From positions 62,001 through 126,000 of the forward strand of contig JAGXGZ010000050.1 of NCBI GenBank assembly GCA_024636495.1: a stretch of DNA of 64,000 nt. Direction: 5' to 3'. Shown piece after piece: positions 15,242 through 25,325 of this stretch. The position numbers were made by a program, and so were the translations under genes. How positions within the stretch are numbered: position 1 is the first letter of the stretch; every line of letters starts with the position of its first letter. Source of the DNA: Roseobacter sp. (GTDB taxonomy: Bacteria > Pseudomonadota > Alphaproteobacteria > Rhodobacterales > Rhodobacteraceae). Under the pieces are notes generated by a model. It saw nothing but the letters and a program-made list of their open reading frames with translations, was not told the DNA's origin and searched no databases.

Positions 15242-16951
15242 ATGACCACCAAACTCCCCCGCTCTGAATATGCCGCGATGTATGGGCCGACCACAGGCGA
15301 CCGTCTGCGCCTTGCCGATACCGATCTGATCATCGAGGTCGAACGCGACCTGACCACCTATGGCGAAGAGGTCAAATTCGGCGGTGGCAAGGTGATCCGC
15401 GACGGGATGGGGCAGTCTCAGGTCACGCGGGCGAATGGGGCGGTCGATACCGTGATTACCAACGCGCTGATTGTGGATCATTCGGGCATCTACAAGGCGG
15501 ATGTCGCGCTCAAAGACGGGCGCATCGCGGGCATCGGCAAGGCGGGTAACCCCGACACCCAGCCAAATGTCGATATCATCATCGGACCGGGCACTGAAAT
15601 CATCGCAGGCGAGGGACGCATCCTGACCGCTGGCGGGTTTGACAGCCATATCCACTTTATCGCCCCCCAGCAGATGGAAGACGCGCTGCATTCCGGCGTG
15701 ACCACCTGTTTTGGCGGTGGCACCGGCCCTGCGCACGGCACGCTCGCCACCACCTGCACTCCCGGCCCGTGGCATATCGGGCGGATGTTGCAGGCGATGG
15801 ACGGTGTGGTGATGAACATCGGCCTGTCAGGCAAAGGCAACGCCAGCCAGCCAGGCGCGCTGATCGAGATGGTCAATGGCGGGGCCTGCTCGCTCAAACT
15901 ACACGAGGATTGGGGAACGACGCCTGCCGCGATTGATTGCTGCCTGTCGGTGGCCGATGATATGGACGTGCAGGTGATGATCCATACGGATACGCTGAAC
16001 GAATCCGGCTTTGTCGAACACACTCTGGCCGCCATGAAAGGCCGCACGATCCACGCCTTCCACACCGAAGGGGCAGGCGGCGGTCACGCGCCAGACATCA
16101 TCAAGATTTGCGGCGAAGAGCATGTTTTGCCGTCTTCAACCAACCCCACGCGGCCCTTCACCGTGAACACGTTGGAAGAGCATCTGGACATGCTCATGGT
16201 CTGTCACCACCTTGATAAATCCATCCCCGAAGACGTTGCCTTTGCCGAAAGCAGGATCAGGCGCGAAACGATTGCCGCCGAAGATATCCTGCACGACATC
16301 GGTGCCTTTTCGATCATCGCGTCAGACAGTCAAGCGATGGGGCGCGTGGGCGAGGTGTTGATCCGCACATGGCAAACCGCCGATAAAATGCGCAAACAGC
16401 GCGGGCGTCTGCCCGAGGAAACCGGCGACAACGACAATTTCCGCGTCAAACGCTACATCGCGAAATACACGATCAATCCGGCCATTGCCCATGGTGTAAG
16501 CCGCGAAATCGGGTCGATCGAGGTGGGCAAAAAGGCCGATCTGGTACTGTGGAGCCCCGCCTTCTTTGGCGTAAAGCCCGAAATGGTGCTGATGTCCGGT
16601 ATGATCGTGGTCGCGCAAATGGGCGATCCGAATGCGTCGATCCCGACACCTCAGCCGGTCTATACGCGCCCCATGTTCGGGGCCTATGGCAGCGCCTTGA
16701 AACACTGTGCAGTGACCTTCATCTCCGAGGCGGCGCAATCGAACGGGCTGCGCGATCAGCTGGGCCTGTCAAAGCAAACCATCGCCGTCAAGAACACCCG
16801 CAACATCGGGAAATCCGACCTGATCCACAACTCGGCCACCCCCAAGGTCGAAGTGAACCCAGAAACCTACGAAGTACGCGCCGACGGCGAATTGCTGACT
16901 TGCGAGCCCGCCAGCGTCCTGCCGATGGCGCAACGCTATTTTATGTTTTAA
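15242..16951 (+). CDS. ureC: Urease subunit alpha (catalytic)
   Basis: 569 aa, full length. It carries the dinuclear nickel centre. Visible catalytic motifs are the H-x-H of [11 protein letters not shown], the lysine that becomes carbamylated in SLKLHEDWG, nickel-binding histidines in [12 protein letters not shown] and [14 protein letters not shown], and the flap region VCHHL with its catalytic His. Start ATG at 15242 lies 21 bp after ureB, with AAAAGGA upstream. The C-terminus MAQRYFMF is typical. The urea transporter genes often near this operon are absent from the window. Confidence 0.98.
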   Translation: MTTKLPRSEYAAMYGPTTGDRLRLADTDLIIEVERDLTTYGEEVKFGGGKVIRDGMGQSQVTRANGAVDTVITNALIVDHSGIYKADVALKDGRIAGIGKAGNPDTQPNVDIIIGPGTEIIAGEGRILTAGGFDSHIHFIAPQQMEDALHSGVTTCFGGGTGPAHGTLATTCTPGPWHIGRMLQAMDGVVMNIGLSGKGNASQPGALIEMVNGGACSLKLHEDWGTTPAAIDCCLSVADDMDVQVMIHTDTLNESGFVEHTLAAMKGRTIHAFHTEGAGGGHAPDIIKICGEEHVLPSSTNPTRPFTVNTLEEHLDMLMVCHHLDKSIPEDVAFAESRIRRETIAAEDILHDIGAFSIIASDSQAMGRVGEVLIRTWQTADKMRKQRGRLPEETGDNDNFRVKRYIAKYTINPAIAHGVSREIGSIEVGKKADLVLWSPAFFGVKPEMVLMSGMIVVAQMGDPNASIPTPQPVYTRPMFGAYGSALKHCAVTFISEAAQSNGLRDQLGLSKQTIAVKNTRNIGKSDLIHNSATPKVEVNPETYEVRADGELLTCEPASVLPMAQRYFMF

Positions 16952-16959
16952 GGCCTCAT

Positions 16960-17412
16960 ATGACTGATCTGACTTCCGCCCATACCATCAAACGACACGG
17001 CCATTGGACCGATGCCCATGACCGCTGCGTGCTGACCTATGACGAACGGTTCTTGCGCCGCAAACGCCTGCTGACCGCCCGCAACCAAGGGTTTTTGGTC
17101 GATCTGCCCCATACGGAATCGCTAAACCATGGGGATGCGTTCCAGCTGGAAGATGGCAAGTTCATCGAGGTGATCGCGGCCGAGGAAGCCTTGCTTGAGA
17201 TCACCGGCGACGATCTGGTCCGGCTGGCGTGGCATATCGGCAACCGCCATTGCCCCTGTCAGGTGGAACCCACACGCCTGCTGATCCAGAACGACCACGT
17301 GATTCGCGACATGCTGGGCAAGCTGGGCGCGACCCTGCGCGATGTGTCCGAGCCTTTCATTCCCGAAGGCGGCGCTTACGGCCATGGCCGCACCCATAGC
17401 CACGCCCACTGA
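16960..17412 (+). CDS. ureE: Urease accessory protein UreE
   Basis: 150 aa from the ATG at 16960, eight bases after the ureC stop. UreE is the nickel chaperone that hands nickel to the UreD-F-G complex. The N-terminal peptide-binding domain contains LTYDERFLRRKRLLTARNQGFLVDLPHT, and the metal-binding domain has LAWHIGNRHCPCQV with its conserved His. The C-terminus is His-rich (YGHGRTHSHAH), a typical nickel-storage tail. Its stop overlaps the ureF start (TGATG). Confidence 0.95.
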   Translation: MTDLTSAHTIKRHGHWTDAHDRCVLTYDERFLRRKRLLTARNQGFLVDLPHTESLNHGDAFQLEDGKFIEVIAAEEALLEITGDDLVRLAWHIGNRHCPCQVEPTRLLIQNDHVIRDMLGKLGATLRDVSEPFIPEGGAYGHGRTHSHAH

Positions 17413-18047
17413 TGCAAACGCAGGCTTTGATAACGCTGGCCCAATGGCTCTCGCCCAGCTTTCCTATTGGCGCGTTCAGCTATAGCCACGGGCTTGAGAT
17501 GGCTGTGAGCGATGGCACGATCCACGACGCCGCATCCCTGCAAGCGTGGCTTGGCGGCATTATCGCCCACGGCGCTGGCCGGACCGATGCGATCCTGCTT
17601 GCAGCTGGCTATCGCGGTGAGGGGTTGTCCAGCGTGGATGCGCAGGCCCGTGCTTTGGCGCCATCAGCGGAACGGTTGACCGAGACCACACAGCAAGGTG
17701 CCGCCTTTGTGCGGGTGGTCAATGACGTCTGGTGCCATAATCTGCCTGATCTGACCTTACCGGTCGCCTTTGGCGCGGCCTGCGCGACCCAAGACCTGCC
17801 GCTGCAAGACGCCGCCCACCTGTTCCTGCACGCCTTTGTCAGCGCGCTGGTGTCGGCCGCGATCCGAGCGGTGCCTTTGGGGCAAACCGATGGGCAACGG
17901 GTGATCACCGCCCTTGGCCCCCTGTGCCAGCAGACGGTGCAAACCGCCCTAAGCCAAACCGTCGACGACATCGGCAGCGCCTGCTTTCTGGCCGATATCG
18001 CCTCGATGCAACACGAAACGCTTTATTCAAGGATGTTCCAGACATGA
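17412..18047 (+). CDS. ureF: Urease accessory protein UreF
   Basis: 211 aa, all-helical accessory factor that bridges UreD and UreG during nickel loading. Family markers are [24 protein letters not shown] at the N-terminus and the C-terminal [22 protein letters not shown]. Its ATG overlaps the last base of the ureE stop and its own stop overlaps the ureG start (ATGA at 18044-18047), so all three are probably translationally coupled. Confidence 0.95.
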   Translation: MQTQALITLAQWLSPSFPIGAFSYSHGLEMAVSDGTIHDAASLQAWLGGIIAHGAGRTDAILLAAGYRGEGLSSVDAQARALAPSAERLTETTQQGAAFVRVVNDVWCHNLPDLTLPVAFGAACATQDLPLQDAAHLFLHAFVSALVSAAIRAVPLGQTDGQRVITALGPLCQQTVQTALSQTVDDIGSACFLADIASMQHETLYSRMFQT

Positions 18048-18673
18048 GTTCCCCCAACGGCCCTTTGCGCATCGGAATCGGCGGCCCTGTGGGCGCGGGC
18101 AAGACCACCCTCACCGCCGCCCTGTGCCGCGCCATGCGTGACCGCTGGTCGATCGGGGTCATCACCAACGACATCTACACCCAGGAAGACGCCGAAGCGC
18201 TGATGCGGATGCAGGTTCTGCCACAGGACAGAATCATCGGGGTGGAAACCGGCGGCTGCCCGCATACTGCGATTCGCGAAGATGCCTCGATCAATCTGGC
18301 CGCCGTGGCGCGGATGCAGGAACGTCATCCAGACCTTGATTGCATCTTGATTGAATCGGGCGGCGACAACCTGTCGGCCACCTTCAGCCCCGAACTGGCG
18401 GACATCACACTTTATGTCATCGACGTTGCCGCAGGCGAGGAAATCCCGCGCAAGGGTGGCCCTGCGATTACCAAATCCGACATCCTGATCATCAATAAAA
18501 CAGACCTCGCGCCCTATGTTGGCGCGTCGCTCGAAGTCATGGACCGCGACGCCAAACGCATGCGCGGAGAGCGGCCTTTCGTCTTTGCCGCGATGAAATC
18601 CGACAAGGGTGTGGCCGAAGTGCTCGACCTGATCGTGCGCATTGGTGGGTTACAATTGGTTCCAGCCGATTAA
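18044..18673 (+). CDS. ureG: Urease accessory GTPase UreG
   Basis: 209 aa SIMIBI-class GTPase that powers nickel delivery. The P-loop is [11 protein letters not shown] (residues 12-22), followed by [12 protein letters not shown], the Cys-Pro-His nickel site [27 protein letters not shown] and the base-recognition motif NKTDL. It is the last gene of the urease operon. The following 130 bases hold no gene; a GCGCTTTGTTTTTT stretch near 18718 may help terminate but has no clear stem. Confidence 0.97.
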   Translation: MSSPNGPLRIGIGGPVGAGKTTLTAALCRAMRDRWSIGVITNDIYTQEDAEALMRMQVLPQDRIIGVETGGCPHTAIREDASINLAAVARMQERHPDLDCILIESGGDNLSATFSPELADITLYVIDVAAGEEIPRKGGPAITKSDILIINKTDLAPYVGASLEVMDRDAKRMRGERPFVFAAMKSDKGVAEVLDLIVRIGGLQLVPAD

Positions 18674-18805
18674 CAATTTGTAACAAAACTGGCGGATTAT
18701 TGCCGTTCGTTAACAGAGCGCTTTGTTTTTTCCTTAAATTCGTCAAATGTCCGCCGAGCTTTACCGAGGCAGTAAGGCGGCAAAAACAACGGTTGGGGAA
18801 ACTAA

Positions 18806-19423
18806 ATGAGCGTGAAACGCCAGTGGTCATCTAAGATAGGCATTCCATTTATATGTTTAGGTCTACTTTTTGCTGCGGGGTGCGCTCGCGCCCCTGCCGA
18901 GCTTCAGACGATTTCCTCAGCTGGTATCAACCCTGATCTTCACGCGATGGCGATACGGGAAGTTAAAGATTTGCAATCTCAAGGCCGTCGCGTTTGGTGC
19001 GTGCCTTTCGCCCGCAACGCCAGTGGCGTCGACATTCGCGGCAACGCCAACACGTGGTGGGGTCAGGCGGAAGGGCTGTATGCACGTGGCAAACAGCCCG
19101 TCATCGGGGCCGTGATGGCGTTCAAGGCAACGCGCAAGAATCCGATGGGTCATGTCGCTGTCGTGTCCGAAGTCGTTTCCCCCCGCGAGATCAAGGTCGA
19201 TCACGCCAATTGGAAGCGCAACAAAATTTCCCTGAAGATGAATGTGATCGACGTTTCAGCCGCCAACAACTGGTCTGAAGTGCGTTTGGAAAGCCAGGCC
19301 GATTCCTTTGGCAGTGTTTATCCGATCAACGGTTTCATCTATCCAGACAGCACGCTTCATCCAGAGCCCGCTTATACACCAGCGCCCGTTTTTGCGTTTT
19401 TGAGCGCGCCGTCCAAACCGTAA
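18806..19423 (+). CDS. CHAP-domain lipoprotein (putative cell-wall amidase/peptidase)
   Basis: 205 aa. A lipoprotein signal peptide is visible, with lipobox LFAAGC cleaved at about Cys26. The CHAP domain includes the catalytic Cys in RRVWCVPFAR, His in MGHVAVVSEV and a likely third residue in KVDHANW. CHAP enzymes cut peptidoglycan stem or cross-bridge peptides, or act as amidases. It therefore probably acts at the cell envelope. The gene is alone on the plus strand and ends 10 bp before the convergent dnaE2 stop. Confidence 0.85.
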   Translation: MSVKRQWSSKIGIPFICLGLLFAAGCARAPAELQTISSAGINPDLHAMAIREVKDLQSQGRRVWCVPFARNASGVDIRGNANTWWGQAEGLYARGKQPVIGAVMAFKATRKNPMGHVAVVSEVVSPREIKVDHANWKRNKISLKMNVIDVSAANNWSEVRLESQADSFGSVYPINGFIYPDSTLHPEPAYTPAPVFAFLSAPSKP

Positions 19424-19433
19424 AACACCGACC

Positions 19434-22400
19434 CTAGTGAAAATCCCGTGACTTCGGGATTACCCGCACATTGCGCGGGTGCTGTCGGGGGGCGACCTGA
19501 TTGGGCAACGGATGGGTGACCTCGTCCCCGCGCGCAAAGGTGGCAGGCAGGCGTTCACGCCCCAGCGCCTCAAGCCGCTCGCTGCGGTTTTCCAGCCGTT
19601 CGGCAACCACATGGATCACCCGCCCGTCCGTCTGCATCCGCCCATGCACCACCAGCAGCCGCGATGACATGATCACAGGTCGGAAATGCTCGAACAGCTT
19701 GGGCCAGATCACCAGATTGGCGACCCCGGTTTCATCCTCGATCGTGACAAAGCAGACCCCCTTGGCGCTGCCGGGCTTTTGCCGCACCAGCACCAGTCCC
19801 GCCAGTGACACGCACCGCCCGTGGTTCAGGCTGGGCAGATCGCCCGCAGCGATGAACCCCTGTTTGCGCAGGCTGGCGCGGAAAAAGCTGATCGGATGCG
19901 CCTTAAGCGACAGCCGCAACGTCTGATAATCTGCCACCACCTGTTCGGCCTGCGGCATCGCGGGCAGCAGCACAGGCGGCTCTGCCCCTTCGTCCACCGC
20001 ATCGGCATGAGTGAAGATCGGCAAATCCGGCGCGTCTTTCAACGCCTGCGCCTGCCACAGCGCTTGGCGGCGGTCGATCCCCATGTTGCGCATCGCGTCC
20101 GCTTCGGCCAGCTTTCGGATCTGACCGCGATCCAACCGAGCGCGGGTTTTCAGATCGGCAACATCGTCAAACGGGCGGTCGCGTGCTTCCATAATCCGTG
20201 CGGCGGCATCGGCGCGCATCCCGTCGATCTGGCGCATCCCCAACCGCAGGGCAAACCCGTCTGCAGAAGGTTCCAGCGTGCAGTTCCAATCCGAAAAATC
20301 GACATCCACCCCGCGGACCTCGACCCCGTGTTCGCGGGCATCGCGCACGATCTGCGCAGGTGCGTAAAACCCCATCGGCTGGCTGTTGAGCAGCGCACAG
20401 GCAAAAGCCGCCGGATAGTGGCATTTCATCCAGCTGGAGACATAGACCAGCTTGGCAAAGCTGGCCGCGTGGCTTTCGGGAAATCCGTATTCGCCGAACC
20501 CCTTGATCTGGTCAAAACACCGCTGCGCAAATTCCGGGTCATAGCCCCGTTCAGTCATCCGCCCGACCATCTTTTGTTGCAGCAGTTCAATCGTACCACG
20601 CGACCGGAACGTCGCCATCGCCTTGCGCAGCTCGTTCGCCTCTTTGGGGGAAAATTTCGCCGCATCAATCGCGATCTTCATCGCCTGTTCCTGAAAGATC
20701 GGCACGCCCAAGGTGCGCCCCAGAATTTTCAGCAACTCGTCTTGCGGATGTTCTGGCCCCGGTGCGGGATAGCTGACGCCTTCCTGCCGTTGCCTGCGCC
20801 GCAGGAAAGGATGCACCATATCGCCCTGAATGGGGCCGGGGCGCACGATGGCAACCTCGATCACCAGATCATAGAACACACGCGGGCGCAGCTTGGGCAG
20901 CATCGCCATTTGCGCGCGGCTTTCGACCTGAAACACCCCCAGACTGTCGCCTGCACACAGCATATCATAGGTGGCCTCGTCATCCGCAGGCACCGTCGCC
21001 AGTTCCTTGTCATCGTTGTAATGTGCGCGCATCAGATCAAAGCATTTGGCGATGCAGGTCAGCATCCCAAGTGCGAGAATATCCACCTTAAAGATACCAA
21101 GTGCGTCGATATCGTCCTTGTCCCATTCGATAAAACTCCGCTCTGGCATGGCACCGTTGCCGATGGGCACCATCTCGGTCAAAGGCCGTTCGGTCAGAAT
21201 AAACCCGCCGACATGCTGGCTCAGGTGACGCGGCATTCCGGTCATTTCACGCGCCAGCAGCATGACGCGGCGCAGGTAAGGGTCCGACAGGTCCATGCCT
21301 GCCTCCTTGACGCGGTCCTCGCTGACATTGGCCTCGAAACTGCCCCAGACGGTGCTGGCGAGCTTGCTGGTCACATCCTCGGACAGGCCCATCGCCTTGC
21401 CGACCTCGCGAATGGCCGACCGCGGGCGGTAATGGATCACCGTCGCACACAGCCCAGCACGGTGGCGACCGTATTTGGCATACATATACTGGATCACCTC
21501 CTCGCGCCGCTCATGTTCGAAATCGACATCAATATCGGGCGGCTCGTCACGTTCCTCGCTTAGAAACCGTTCAAACAAAACATCATGCTCGGCAGGGTCC
21601 ACTGCCGTGATGCCAAGGCAGAAACATACGGTGGAATTGGCGGCAGACCCGCGCCCCTGACACAGGATCGGCGGCTGCGCGTCCTGACGGGCAAAGCGCA
21701 CGATGTCGTTGATGGTCAGGAAATACCGCGCGATCTTTTTGGATCGGATCAGCGCGAATTCCTTCTCGATGATCGCCTTGATCCGGTCGGGCACACCTTG
21801 GGGATAACGGCTCGCCCCCCCCTCCCACGTCAACCGCTCCAACTCCTCCTGAGCACTGCGCCCCTCTGGCACGATCTCGTGGGGGTATTCATATTTCAGA
21901 TCATCCAAGGAAAACGTGCAGGCATCCGCCACCTTGCGCGTCGCGGCAATCGCATGGGGCCAAGGCGCGAACAGACGGCACATCTCGGATGGGGGTTTCA
22001 GGTAACGCTCCGCATTCGCCTCTAGCAAGAAACCGGCGGTATCAATTGTGCGCCCCTCGCGGATACAGGTCATCACGTTCTGCAACGGGCGCCGACTGGC
22101 GGCGTGATAAAGCACATCATTGGTGGCCAATATCCCCAAGCCATGCGCCTGGGCGATGCGGTCCAACCGGTTGATCCGCGCCACATCATCGCCGCGATAG
22201 AGATACGCCGCCCCCACATGCCGCATCCCCGGCAAAGCACGCGTCAGACGCGGCAACCCGGCCTCGAACACATCTAGGGTCTCGGGCGGCATCACGATCA
22301 TCTCGATCCCTTGGGCATGATCCGCCACCATCTCAAGTGTCAGATGGGTGGTGCCCTTTTCCTGCCAGCCGCCACCAACATCGGCCATCTTACCCTTGGA

Positions 22401-22745
22401 CAACAGCACCGACAGCCGCGCATAGGCGTCGCGATCCCGCGGATAGGCCAGCAAATCCGTACCACACATCAATACCAACCGCGCCCCGATGATGGGCCTT
22501 ATCTTGGCCTTCGCCGCCTCCACATGCACGCGCACAACACCGGCCAAAGTATTATGATCCGCAATTCCCATCGCGTCATAACCCAACAAGTTGGCCGTCG
22601 CGGTCAGATCAACGGCATCCGACGCTGCCCGCAGAAACGAGAAACAACTGGCCAACCCCAACTCCACATACGCACTCGGAGAATGCCACTGAAACGGCTC
22701 GTCCTCCTCAATCGTGCGACGCGGCAGCGCATCATTCTGCGGCAT
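19434..22745 (-). CDS. dnaE2: Error-prone DNA polymerase DnaE2
   Basis: 1103 aa, C-family polymerase lacking the replicative DnaE C-terminus, which is the DnaE2/ImuC form used in SOS mutagenesis. The N-terminal PHP domain starts YVELGLASCFSFLRAASDAVDL and includes GIADHNTLAG. The palm has PDIDVDFEHERREEVIQYMYAKYG with catalytic Asp residues, and QGRGSAANS lies upstream. A C-terminal OB domain contains VSLAGLVLVRQKPGSAKGVCFVTIEDETG. It is the last gene of the imuA-imuB-dnaE2 set on the minus strand, 72 bp after imuB, and is presumably controlled by the LexA box upstream of imuA. Confidence 0.95.
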   Translation of the reverse strand: MPQNDALPRRTIEEDEPFQWHSPSAYVELGLASCFSFLRAASDAVDLTATANLLGYDAMGIADHNTLAGVVRVHVEAAKAKIRPIIGARLVLMCGTDLLAYPRDRDAYARLSVLLSKGKMADVGGGWQEKGTTHLTLEMVADHAQGIEMIVMPPETLDVFEAGLPRLTRALPGMRHVGAAYLYRGDDVARINRLDRIAQAHGLGILATNDVLYHAASRRPLQNVMTCIREGRTIDTAGFLLEANAERYLKPPSEMCRLFAPWPHAIAATRKVADACTFSLDDLKYEYPHEIVPEGRSAQEELERLTWEGGASRYPQGVPDRIKAIIEKEFALIRSKKIARYFLTINDIVRFARQDAQPPILCQGRGSAANSTVCFCLGITAVDPAEHDVLFERFLSEERDEPPDIDVDFEHERREEVIQYMYAKYGRHRAGLCATVIHYRPRSAIREVGKAMGLSEDVTSKLASTVWGSFEANVSEDRVKEAGMDLSDPYLRRVMLLAREMTGMPRHLSQHVGGFILTERPLTEMVPIGNGAMPERSFIEWDKDDIDALGIFKVDILALGMLTCIAKCFDLMRAHYNDDKELATVPADDEATYDMLCAGDSLGVFQVESRAQMAMLPKLRPRVFYDLVIEVAIVRPGPIQGDMVHPFLRRRQRQEGVSYPAPGPEHPQDELLKILGRTLGVPIFQEQAMKIAIDAAKFSPKEANELRKAMATFRSRGTIELLQQKMVGRMTERGYDPEFAQRCFDQIKGFGEYGFPESHAASFAKLVYVSSWMKCHYPAAFACALLNSQPMGFYAPAQIVRDAREHGVEVRGVDVDFSDWNCTLEPSADGFALRLGMRQIDGMRADAAARIMEARDRPFDDVADLKTRARLDRGQIRKLAEADAMRNMGIDRRQALWQAQALKDAPDLPIFTHADAVDEGAEPPVLLPAMPQAEQVVADYQTLRLSLKAHPISFFRASLRKQGFIAAGDLPSLNHGRCVSLAGLVLVRQKPGSAKGVCFVTIEDETGVANLVIWPKLFEHFRPVIMSSRLLVVHGRMQTDGRVIHVVAERLENRSERLEALGRERLPATFARGDEVTHPLPNQVAPRQHPRNVRVIPKSRDFH
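19442..19461 (+). terminator. Possible hairpin after the CHAP gene
   Basis: AATCCCG (19442-19448) and CGGGATT (19455-19461) form a 7-bp perfect stem. It overlaps the last codons of the convergent dnaE2 gene and has no T-run, so it is a weak candidate terminator for the plus strand. Confidence 0.35.
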
Positions 22746-22746
22746 C

Positions 22747-22780
22747 GCGACACCAATCGGGAGGGAGGGAGGGGTGTCGC
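22747..22780 (-). other. Hairpin in the imuB-dnaE2 spacer
   Basis: GCGACACC (22747-22754) and GGTGTCGC (22773-22780) form an 8-bp stem around a G/A-rich loop, immediately upstream of the dnaE2 start codon on the minus strand. The loop on that strand is CT-rich, so no obvious ribosome binding site is exposed. It could modulate dnaE2 translation. Confidence 0.4.
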
Positions 22781-22817
22781 CGCAGGCGCACGTCTGCCGC
22801 CCTTATGCAAAAACCCA

Positions 22818-24362
22818 TCACGCAAAAACCCCGTGCAAAAACCACACCGGATCGCCGCCGCGCCCGTCGCCCAAGATCCCCTGACGGTAAATCCAGAACC
22901 GTCGCCCGTCCTGCACCTCGACCTTGTAATAATCCCGCAACCGCGTACCGGGCTTGTCACGCCACCATTCCGGCGCAATCCGTTCCGGCCCCTCGAACCG
23001 CACCATGTGATAGGCCACGCGCCGCCACTGAAACCGCGCAGGCGGGCCTTCGGGCACGGCATACAGCACCGTTACTTCCTCCGCCGGGTCCAGCAAACGC
23101 AAAGGCCGCTCGCAGGTCATCACAGGGGCCTGCGCCGCGCGATGCGCAATCGCAGGCACGCGGGCCTCGACCCGTTCAGGCAGATGGCTTTCGCACCACG
23201 CCGACCAAGTAATTTTCTCGGGGCCCAGCCGTGCCGTCAGCCGGTCCAGCAAAGCCGCCACATCGCGCCCCGCATCACGGCTGCCATCCAGATGGTCCTG
23301 ATGCAGCGACAAGGGTTCGATCCGCAGCGCCTCAAGCGTCAGCAGATCAAAGCCGAAACCGGGGTCGATCCCGTCCAGCTTTCCGGTCAGCAACCGCAAC
23401 ATATGCGCCGGATCACGAGTCGCCGTGGCCGTCACCACATCGCGACTGCGCCATTCGCCGTCCACCCGGTAGATCGTCAGTCGTAACAACCGCGCCCCCT
23501 GCTCGGCTCGCGCCAGATCGGCGCACAGCGCCTCTGCCAAGGCAGGCAATTGCGGCACAGGATCGATCACAGGCTCGGGCAATCGCACCCGTGACAGCCA
23601 GACCTGCGCATCGGGCGGCGCGTTCAGCGGATCGGCGGCACGGCCCGTGGCGCGGTCCAGCAAAACCAGCGGGTTGCGATCCTCGGCCAGCCCCGAAAAC
23701 CGCCGCATAAGCGCCACGCGTGGCACATCCGCCAACGCGCCAATCGTCTTGAGGCCCAGCCGCGTCAGCAGGCGCAACATATCCTCACTCAGCCGAAGTG
23801 CCGCGACAGGCAAAGGGGCCAGCTGCGCCATCATCGTCGTGCCATCGCAAATAACCGACGGCTGCCCATAGCGCGCCAACATCTGTGCCGCCCCCCGTGA
23901 CGGTGCCATGGCAAGCCGCACAGTCAGGCCCTGCATCTTGAACCGTGTCGCCATGTCGCGCAGCATCGCCGCTTCGCCGCCAAACAGATGCGCGGCACCT
24001 GTTACGTCCAGCACAATCCCGTCTTGGCCATCGCGCACAGTCCAGGGGCACCAGCGCCGCGCCCAATGGGCCAGCCGTTCCAACAGCTTGTAGTCGCCCG
24101 CCGCATCGGCGCGTTCCACATGCAGATCAGGATATATCGCCTGCACATCGACCACCCGCGTACCCGCCGCAATGCCCCGCGCGCGCGCTACCGTATTCAT
24201 CGCGTGGATCACCGGACCGTGGGTGCCATCACGCGCCAGCACCACAGGCACATCATCCGCCGGAGGCGTGCGATGCTGGCTGATGATCCGCCGCCACCGC
24301 TCCATCGCCAGATCGGGGAAGTAGACCGAGACAATCCTCGGCTCGTTGCGCGTGGCTGTCAT
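22818..24362 (-). CDS. imuB: ImuB, Y-family polymerase-like protein
   Basis: 514 aa from the ATG at 24362, which lies inside the end of imuA. Y-family fold, beginning RIVSVYFPDLAMERWRR, but the usual HVDLDAFFASVE metal-binding segment and the SIDE motif are replaced, as expected for ImuB, which is catalytically dead and tethers DnaE2 to the sliding clamp. A little-finger region and a long C-terminal extension are present. The mutasome works with ImuA and DnaE2 in translesion synthesis after DNA damage. Confidence 0.92.
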   Translation of the reverse strand: MTATRNEPRIVSVYFPDLAMERWRRIISQHRTPPADDVPVVLARDGTHGPVIHAMNTVARARGIAAGTRVVDVQAIYPDLHVERADAAGDYKLLERLAHWARRWCPWTVRDGQDGIVLDVTGAAHLFGGEAAMLRDMATRFKMQGLTVRLAMAPSRGAAQMLARYGQPSVICDGTTMMAQLAPLPVAALRLSEDMLRLLTRLGLKTIGALADVPRVALMRRFSGLAEDRNPLVLLDRATGRAADPLNAPPDAQVWLSRVRLPEPVIDPVPQLPALAEALCADLARAEQGARLLRLTIYRVDGEWRSRDVVTATATRDPAHMLRLLTGKLDGIDPGFGFDLLTLEALRIEPLSLHQDHLDGSRDAGRDVAALLDRLTARLGPEKITWSAWCESHLPERVEARVPAIAHRAAQAPVMTCERPLRLLDPAEEVTVLYAVPEGPPARFQWRRVAYHMVRFEGPERIAPEWWRDKPGTRLRDYYKVEVQDGRRFWIYRQGILGDGRGGDPVWFLHGVFA

Positions 24363-24975
24363 AGCGGGCCGTCCAGACACCGGGGGCGCGGCCACGGGCG
24401 CGGAACAAATCCGCCTCCCAGACCGGCATGCCGGGGGCTTGGGCGTTGAAGCGGTTCACCCCCGAAGGCCGCGACCGCAGCCGCCAGCGTTCGCGCGCCG
24501 CACTCAGCGCGCCGTGATCGCCCGACCGGATCAACCACAGCGGCACGCCGGATTGTTCGGCCCGCAGCGCCAACCGCTTGGTGGCGGTAAAGCTGAGCAC
24601 CTCTGGCGCACCGTGAATTTCGCCCACAACCGCCGACAGGCCGGCGCAGGACGCCCCTTCCTCCATCGCCCATAGCACGTCGCGCGGGTGGCTGACCTCG
24701 ACCCGCAGGATGTGGCCGTGAAAGCCAAAGCCCCGCAGTGCCGCGCCATAAAGCCGCCCGTTTTCGCGCCGTGACATGCGGTCTTGGATCCACAGCACTG
24801 GGTCCTTGCTGTCGGGCAAACACGCCAGCACAAACCCCGTCCCTGCTGCATCGAAGGGCGCGTCCGGCAGAACATCGCGCAGGATCGCACCCCCCATGTG
24901 TGGTGCAGGTATGTCCTTGACCAGACGTTTGTCTGACAAGGAAATCACTTGTGCAAATTTGGAATCGGGTGTCAT
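24253..24975 (-). CDS. imuA: ImuA, SulA/RecA-like mutasome protein
   Basis: 240 aa from the ATG at 24975, preceded by GGAGGG. RecA/SulA-like fold with LPDAPFDAAGTGFVLACL near the N-terminus and WEADLFRARGRAPGVW close to the conserved end. The reading frame continues about 35 codons beyond that point into imuB, giving a 110-bp overlap; this tail looks non-conserved. ImuA is required with ImuB and DnaE2 for induced mutagenesis in Alphaproteobacteria. The SOS box upstream supports LexA control. Confidence 0.88.
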   Translation of the reverse strand: MTPDSKFAQVISLSDKRLVKDIPAPHMGGAILRDVLPDAPFDAAGTGFVLACLPDSKDPVLWIQDRMSRRENGRLYGAALRGFGFHGHILRVEVSHPRDVLWAMEEGASCAGLSAVVGEIHGAPEVLSFTATKRLALRAEQSGVPLWLIRSGDHGALSAARERWRLRSRPSGVNRFNAQAPGMPVWEADLFRARGRAPGVWTARYDSHAQRAEDCLGLLPRSGDGAVAADHQPASHASGG

Positions 24976-24989
24976 GCATCCCTCCATAT

Positions 24990-25004
24990 GTTCACTTTTT
25001 GTTC
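24990..25004 (-). promoter_or_regulatory. LexA (SOS) box upstream of imuA
   Basis: On the minus strand the sequence is GAAC-AAAAAGT-GAAC, a perfect match to the alphaproteobacterial LexA consensus GAACN7GAAC. It sits 15 bp upstream of the imuA start codon, where LexA would block transcription of imuA-imuB-dnaE2. Confidence 0.9.
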
Positions 25005-25041
25005 TACATGAAAAGAGTGCCTTTGACGAGGTCGATTTCAA

Positions 25042-25325
25042 GGCCGCACATCATTTTCAGCTAAGCCCAAGCAATCATTTTAGATTCTGTCCCTCGCGGG
25101 TAAAAGACAAAACAGTGATCAAAGAAACGCGAGGGCGTTCTGCGGCATAGCGGCGATAAAAGCGCAGTTTAATGTTGAAATAGGTCTAAACTACTTACCT
25201 TTTGACAAAGTCATGTACATCCGACCCACAAGCGATTAGGGACGGGCGCAACACTCGGCTGGCGTACGCGCCAACGCCGTGCAGCGCGTTATTCAGGCGC
25301 AAATTTATTCAGACAGGACATTCCG
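25042..25325. other. Intergenic region between imuA and the DEAD-box helicase gene
   Basis: About 280 bases, AT-richer than the genes, without a recognised gene or RNA. It should hold the helicase promoter on the plus strand and upstream sequence of imuA on the minus strand. AGGACATTCCG just before 25326 is the helicase ribosome binding site. Such a long leader may carry cold-responsive regulation, but no specific motif is seen. Confidence 0.4.

Noticed and set aside
16549-16959. Upstream extension of the ureE frame into ureC
   Set aside because: The ureE fold begins at MTDLTSAHT at 16960; the extension overlaps ureC out of frame and is not protein-like.
19821-21563. 580-codon open frame on the plus strand
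   Set aside because: It is antisense to dnaE2, whose own frame carries complete polymerase motifs; long antisense frames are common in high-GC genes.
22311-23486. 391-codon open frame on the plus strand across dnaE2 and imuB
   Set aside because: Spans two well-supported minus-strand genes and shows no domain.
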